Shown here: positions 4,435 through 7,505 of the stretch, one piece after another | Numbering within the stretch: position 1 is the first letter of the stretch | How the letters are laid out: each line of letters opens with the position of its first letter | NCBI GenBank assembly: GCA_030429345.1 | Contig: JAUIFJ010000064.1 | Coordinates: forward strand, 1-7,505 | DNA: 7,505 nucleotides | DNA from: a bacterium | GTDB lineage: Bacteria; CAIWAD01 | Reading direction: 5' to 3' | The notes under the pieces: model-generated | What the model saw: only the letters and a program-made list of their open reading frames with translations | The model's database searches: none | What the model was told of the DNA's origin: nothing | Translations under genes and position numbers: made by a program

Positions 4435-7358
4435 TGATGCCTTTTCTGACCGTGGAAGCCGCCCTGTTTCCCGAATTGTGTGCCGAGGCCAAGGGGCCTC
4501 CCATTCATGGCGTGCAGTACATCGGGAACAAGCGCCAATCTCTTGATTGGATCCGGGCCCAGGTTCCGGACGGGGTGACGCGCGTGGTCGACGCCTTCTC
4601 CGGCGGGGGCAGCGTCTCCTACATGTTCAAGCGCGAGGGATACCATGTAATCGCCAACGACTCCCTGAAATGGCCCTGGCACATCGCACGGGCCACCGTG
4701 GTCAACCAGGGCCAGAAGGTGAGTGAGGATGAGGTGAAGGCGCTGCTGGAACCGAATCCGAAAGCCGGCAGCTGGGCGCGCACGCACTACAAGGGCAAGT
4801 TCTGGAAGCCGGGGGTCCACCAGCTGGTGGACGAGATCCGCGAGAACGTGGACGCCCTGAAGGGCTTCAAGCGCGACATCGCGCTCGCCGCCTTGGGCGC
4901 CACCATGCTCTCGGCGCGCGGCACTTTTCCCCAGTTCACGGTGCCGAAGATCGGTGATCGCGCATATACGCCTAAACAGTTCAAGGCGCGCTACGCCCAG
5001 GTGATCCAGCGGCTGAACTCGATGGTGTTCAAGGGCCCCAAGGCCGAGGCCCGCTGTCTGGACGTGCGCGCTCTGCTGAAGACGGTCAAGGCCGATGCCG
5101 TGTACTTCGATCCCCCCTATGTGTCCGGCATCCTGACCCACAACTACAGCTACTACTACCACGCGGTGGAAGCGGTGATGGTGAAGGGCGAGGGCAGAAG
5201 CCCGGATCCGGAGACCGCGGGCTCGACGGAGAAGACCCAGGAGAGTCTGGGCAAGAAGAACATCGGCCCGTTCTTCGAAGAGCTCTTCGCCGCGGCCGAG
5301 CACATCCCCACCTGGCTGTTGTCCTACCGGGACGCGGCCTTCCCTTCCGAGAAAGAGCTCAAGGAGCTGATCACGGCGGCAGGCCGCGAGGTCGACCTGC
5401 AGTCCCGTGAGCACGAGTACACGATGGCCGGGACGAAGCGGGGGGGAGCGCCGTCAAAGGCGAAGGAACTGCTCTTCATCGGCCGGAAGGGTAAGCAGGC
5501 GAAGAACACGAAACAGAAAGCGCCGGCAGCAGCGGCCAAGGCAACGACGAAGGAGGACCCGAGGATGAAAGTGCCGAGCATTCAGCTGGCCGCGCAGGCC
5601 GCGTCCCTGCCCGAGGACTACTGGACCGGTGAAGCACGCGCCATCGTGGCCGAGCACGGCTGGCCGGGCCTGGCCCTGGCCTGTGCCGTGGTCGACGCGG
5701 ATCACCCGGGCTGCGAGCTGGAGGACGGGCTGCCCAAGGTCTTCGAGGCTTACCACCTGCCGGTGATGCAGCGCGCCGAGAACGGGGAGCTGAAGGTGCT
5801 GCCCGCTGTCGTGGATTCCGCGCTCGCCACGCTGGCGGATGCCGCTGGCTGCCCGCGTCTGCCGGCCCAGGCACTCTCCCTGGCGGAGCAGAAGCTGCAG
5901 TCCCTGAAGGACTGGGGCCTGGCCTGCGAGGCCGTGGACGCCTTCGCCAGCCTGTCCGAGGAGGAAACCCAGGGGGTGGCGGCCCCGCCGGCGCCAGTGG
6001 TTCCCGAGGGCAATCAGCTGCTGGCCATCGCCGGCAGCGGACCCCGTGTGCTGCCCATGCTCTCGAAGGCCCAGCTGGTGGCCGTGGCGGCCAAGGAGGA
6101 CGAGGAGGGCGATCACGCCATCAAGTTCATCCTGTGTCACGCCGGCACCAACAAGAACGGCGACCACTTCACGGCCGACGAGCTGAAGAAGGCGGTCAAG
6201 TCCGCGGCGGGCGTCAAGATCAACCTGAAGCACGGCCAGCAGGCGCAGGACATTGTCGGCAAGACCGAGAAGGCGTCCTTCGAGGACACGGACGGCGGCC
6301 GCATCGTCTGCGCCGGCCGGCTGTTCACCAAGGAGGATGAGCTGGCGGCCAAGGCGCGCCGGCTGATCAAGGAGAACATCATCACTAAGGTCTCGATGGA
6401 GTGCAGCTACACCGAAGGCGAGTGCTCCGTCTGCGGCGAGACCTACAAGAATTTCGACGAGCGCTGCGAGCACTTGAAGGAGAGCAAGGGCGGCACCGTC
6501 GACGGTAAGGAGGTCTACGCCATCCTGAAGGGTGTGACGTTCAGCGGCGCCGGCCTTCTGGAGGGCTACGAGCCCGCCGATCCCCGGGCGGATATCACCT
6601 CCATGGCCTGGGAACGCGACGGCCGCATGCACGCCATGTCCTACGGGATCTACGGTCCCAACGACAAGCCCGAGTCCATGAAGGAGGTGCTGAACCAGGA
6701 AGAGATCCGCGAGGACCTGTGGAAGACGCAGGACGCCTTTCGCCGGGTCACCGATTCCCTGGTGATGTCCTTCGTCAAGGAGAGCAGCGAGCTCTCGGAC
6801 GTGGAGACCAAGCTGAAGAAAGCGGGGGCCGACTTCGCCAGCCGCGTGATCCAGATCCTGAAATCCATCAACACCAACACGGACAAGGAGACCGCCGTGG
6901 ACAAGAACACCCAGGCCAAGGCCGGCAAGCCCCTCGAGGAGATGACCCAGGAGGAGCTGCTGGCGCACACGAAGCAGCTGCAGGAGAAGGCGGACGCCGA
7001 CGAGAAGGTCCGCCAGGAAGCCGAGGCCAAGGCCGCGGCCGAGACCCTGGTCCAGCTGATGGAGAAGAAGGGCCGCGAGTTCGAGAAGGCCGAGGCCCGC
7101 GAGGCCGAGGTGACCAAGCTGGCCGCCATGACCGAAGAAGCCCGCCAGGCCGTCACCGACACCTGGTCGGCCCTGCCGGACAAGCAGGTCGAGGATTCGG
7201 CCGCCGCTGCCGCCGGCACGGCGCGCGCCAACGCCGAGGGCGCAGCCCCCACGGCCACGCCCGACGGCGAGCCCCAGACCCTGGGCCAGAAGCTGGCCAT
7301 GGTCTGCAATGCGAGCTACGAGGCCCGCGAGGGCATGACGGCGACCGAGAGCAAGTAG
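4416..7358 (+). CDS. Fusion: D12-class N6-adenine DNA methyltransferase + prohead protease + coiled-coil scaffold
   Basis: One 980-residue frame with no internal stop. Residues 1-355 are an adenine-N6 methyltransferase of the Dam/D12 class: YIGNK (35-39, motif X), DAFSGGG (59-65, SAM-binding motif I), FDPPY (231-235, catalytic motif IV), then LLSYRD and the terminal strand ELLFIG. A basic, Ala-rich linker spans about 356-383. Residues 384-565 form an unrecognised domain. Residues 566-760 resemble a capsid-maturation serine protease, with likely catalytic His606 in INLKH and Ser660 in KVSMECS, followed by a C-x2-C-x10-C-x-H cluster (670, 673, 684, 686) that could bind zinc. Residues 839-920 are an Ala/Glu/Lys-rich coiled coil, as in protease-scaffold proteins. 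ATG 4416 is the outer start; ATG 4437 is an alternative, and both have weak ribosome sites. A strong internal start exists at 5565. The methylation target is unknown; GATC is a guess. Confidence 0.85.
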   Translation: MLLCETVMPFLTVEAALFPELCAEAKGPPIHGVQYIGNKRQSLDWIRAQVPDGVTRVVDAFSGGGSVSYMFKREGYHVIANDSLKWPWHIARATVVNQGQKVSEDEVKALLEPNPKAGSWARTHYKGKFWKPGVHQLVDEIRENVDALKGFKRDIALAALGATMLSARGTFPQFTVPKIGDRAYTPKQFKARYAQVIQRLNSMVFKGPKAEARCLDVRALLKTVKADAVYFDPPYVSGILTHNYSYYYHAVEAVMVKGEGRSPDPETAGSTEKTQESLGKKNIGPFFEELFAAAEHIPTWLLSYRDAAFPSEKELKELITAAGREVDLQSREHEYTMAGTKRGGAPSKAKELLFIGRKGKQAKNTKQKAPAAAAKATTKEDPRMKVPSIQLAAQAASLPEDYWTGEARAIVAEHGWPGLALACAVVDADHPGCELEDGLPKVFEAYHLPVMQRAENGELKVLPAVVDSALATLADAAGCPRLPAQALSLAEQKLQSLKDWGLACEAVDAFASLSEEETQGVAAPPAPVVPEGNQLLAIAGSGPRVLPMLSKAQLVAVAAKEDEEGDHAIKFILCHAGTNKNGDHFTADELKKAVKSAAGVKINLKHGQQAQDIVGKTEKASFEDTDGGRIVCAGRLFTKEDELAAKARRLIKENIITKVSMECSYTEGECSVCGETYKNFDERCEHLKESKGGTVDGKEVYAILKGVTFSGAGLLEGYEPADPRADITSMAWERDGRMHAMSYGIYGPNDKPESMKEVLNQEEIREDLWKTQDAFRRVTDSLVMSFVKESSELSDVETKLKKAGADFASRVIQILKSINTNTDKETAVDKNTQAKAGKPLEEMTQEELLAHTKQLQEKADADEKVRQEAEAKAAAETLVQLMEKKGREFEKAEAREAEVTKLAAMTEEARQAVTDTWSALPDKQVEDSAAAAAGTARANAEGAAPTATPDGEPQTLGQKLAMVCNASYEAREGMTATESK
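5550..5567 (+). promoter_or_regulatory. Strong internal Shine-Dalgarno and in-frame ATG at the methyltransferase/protease junction
   Basis: AAGGAGG at 5550-5556 lies 8 bases before ATG 5565, which is in frame with the long fusion. It is the best ribosome site in the window, and it falls at the linker between the methyltransferase and the protease part. It therefore argues for independent initiation of the protease-scaffold. The ATG sits in an ATGA whose TGA is in the +1 frame, the form of a normal stop/start overlap. Confidence 0.7.
5565..7358 (+). CDS. Probable separately initiated prohead protease-scaffold (597 aa), nested in the fusion
   Basis: Starting from ATG 5565 and its AAGGAGG site, this product would begin MKVPSIQLAA and contain an unrecognised domain of about 180 residues, the protease (His223, Ser277 in this numbering), the Cys/His cluster and the C-terminal coiled-coil scaffold. 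This is the expected architecture and gene position for a capsid-maturation protease-scaffold, directly before the next head gene. The protease forms inside the procapsid, and this family typically trims capsid and scaffold proteins. Known: the herpesvirus-like/HK97-type protease fold uses a His and a Ser in the INLKH and VS-type strands. Seen: both motifs in the right order. Not shown: whether cells make this form, the fusion, or both. Confidence 0.6.
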   Translation: MKVPSIQLAAQAASLPEDYWTGEARAIVAEHGWPGLALACAVVDADHPGCELEDGLPKVFEAYHLPVMQRAENGELKVLPAVVDSALATLADAAGCPRLPAQALSLAEQKLQSLKDWGLACEAVDAFASLSEEETQGVAAPPAPVVPEGNQLLAIAGSGPRVLPMLSKAQLVAVAAKEDEEGDHAIKFILCHAGTNKNGDHFTADELKKAVKSAAGVKINLKHGQQAQDIVGKTEKASFEDTDGGRIVCAGRLFTKEDELAAKARRLIKENIITKVSMECSYTEGECSVCGETYKNFDERCEHLKESKGGTVDGKEVYAILKGVTFSGAGLLEGYEPADPRADITSMAWERDGRMHAMSYGIYGPNDKPESMKEVLNQEEIREDLWKTQDAFRRVTDSLVMSFVKESSELSDVETKLKKAGADFASRVIQILKSINTNTDKETAVDKNTQAKAGKPLEEMTQEELLAHTKQLQEKADADEKVRQEAEAKAAAETLVQLMEKKGREFEKAEAREAEVTKLAAMTEEARQAVTDTWSALPDKQVEDSAAAAAGTARANAEGAAPTATPDGEPQTLGQKLAMVCNASYEAREGMTATESK

Positions 7359-7368
7359 CCCCGTACTC

Positions 7369-7384
7369 CCCGGCAACCACCGGG
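7369..7384 (+). other. Small hairpin in the gap before the last gene
   Basis: CCCGG 7369-7373 pairs with CCGGG 7380-7384 around the loop CAACCA. No T run follows, so it is not an intrinsic terminator. It could be an mRNA processing or stability element that sets expression of the following head gene, or chance in GC-rich DNA. Confidence 0.25.
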
Positions 7385-7406
7385 ATGTGATACACCAACA
7401 ACTGAC

Positions 7407-7413
7407 GAAGGAG
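7407..7413 (+). promoter_or_regulatory. Strong ribosome binding site of the last gene
   Basis: GAAGGAG at 7407-7413 lies 7 bases before ATG 7421. Its strength fits a highly expressed structural gene and fixes the start. Confidence 0.8.
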
Positions 7414-7420
7414 AACGACG

Positions 7421-7505
7421 ATGTTCAACAACTCCCACCCCGGTGTCGAGTACGGCGACGGCGTCCTGAAGGGCCCGGGGGTTCCCGGACTGGGCGTCAA
7501 GCTCG
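7421..7505 (+). CDS. Start of next structural gene (3' partial), probably capsid decoration or major capsid protein
   Basis: Only 28 codons are present, starting MFNNSHPGVEYGDG and continuing past the right edge. The Gly/Pro-rich start has no signal peptide. The identity cannot be read from so short a piece. The call rests on position: in head modules of this order (portal, MuF, protease-scaffold), a decoration or major capsid protein usually follows, and the strong GAAGGAG site fits high expression. Confidence 0.6.
   Translation, partial: MFNNSHPGVEYGDGVLKGPGVPGLGVKL

Noticed and set aside
4383-5414. Reverse-strand open frame opposite the methyltransferase
   Set aside because: Antisense of a gene with intact catalytic motifs; its Leu/Val/Arg/His-rich sequence has no domain signal.
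5440-5446. Run of seven G as a frameshift error in the methyltransferase
   Set aside because: The same frame reads sensibly on both sides (EYTMAG before, ELLFIG after), so no frameshift is needed within the gene. It was kept only as a place to check.
5454-7376. Long reverse-strand open frame of 640 codons
   Set aside because: Leu/Gly/Val/Arg-rich antisense shadow of the GC-rich protease-scaffold gene. It has no recognisable motif, and the + strand frame has clear domains.
1-7505. CRISPR array, tRNA or insertion sequence
   Set aside because: I saw no regularly spaced direct repeats, cloverleaf or transposase motifs in the window.

Overview
This window looks like part of the head-morphogenesis module of a tailed bacteriophage or prophage, probably from a GC-rich bacterial host. 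The evidence is: all genes lie on the + strand and are tightly packed with 4-base overlaps; the first gene opens with the C-terminal signature of a Mu gpF/SPP1 gp7-type minor head protein; a capsid-maturation protease with a coiled-coil scaffold tail follows; and a new gene with a strong ribosome binding site starts at the right edge, where a decoration or major capsid protein is expected. Most of the window is clearly GC-rich (about 70% in a sampled 60-base line in the protease). The stretch from about 3360 to 4400 drops to roughly 40-55% in the lines I counted.

Layout. (1) 3-3533: a very large minor head protein, open at its 5' end. It carries the end of a MuF domain, three SAP-like segments with an Ala/Lys-rich helix, a HipA/PI-kinase-like domain, a long uncharacterised middle, and a C-terminal domain that may be an ADP-ribosyltransferase-like fold. 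(2) 3530-4033 and 4030-4338: two small unrecognised genes, each overlapping its upstream neighbour by 4 bases and richer in AT than the rest. Their place behind a multidomain effector-like protein suggests, but does not prove, an immunity or accessory cassette. (3) 4339-4415: a short AT-rich gap. Two mutually exclusive hairpins cover its end and the possible start codons of the next gene. (4) 4416-7358: one uninterrupted reading frame joining a D12-class N6-adenine DNA methyltransferase to a prohead protease with a Cys/His cluster and a coiled-coil scaffold. A near-perfect Shine-Dalgarno and ATG lie in frame at the junction, so the frame may yield both a fusion and a separate protease-scaffold. 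(5) 7421-7505: the start of the next structural gene.

How it may work together (inference): the minor head protein sits near the portal and may carry kinase and ART-like activities into the next host cell. The methyltransferase would modify phage or host DNA. The protease-scaffold would shape and mature the capsid built by the following gene. The two most unusual points are the kinase-bearing MuF protein and the methyltransferase fused in frame to the capsid protease-scaffold.
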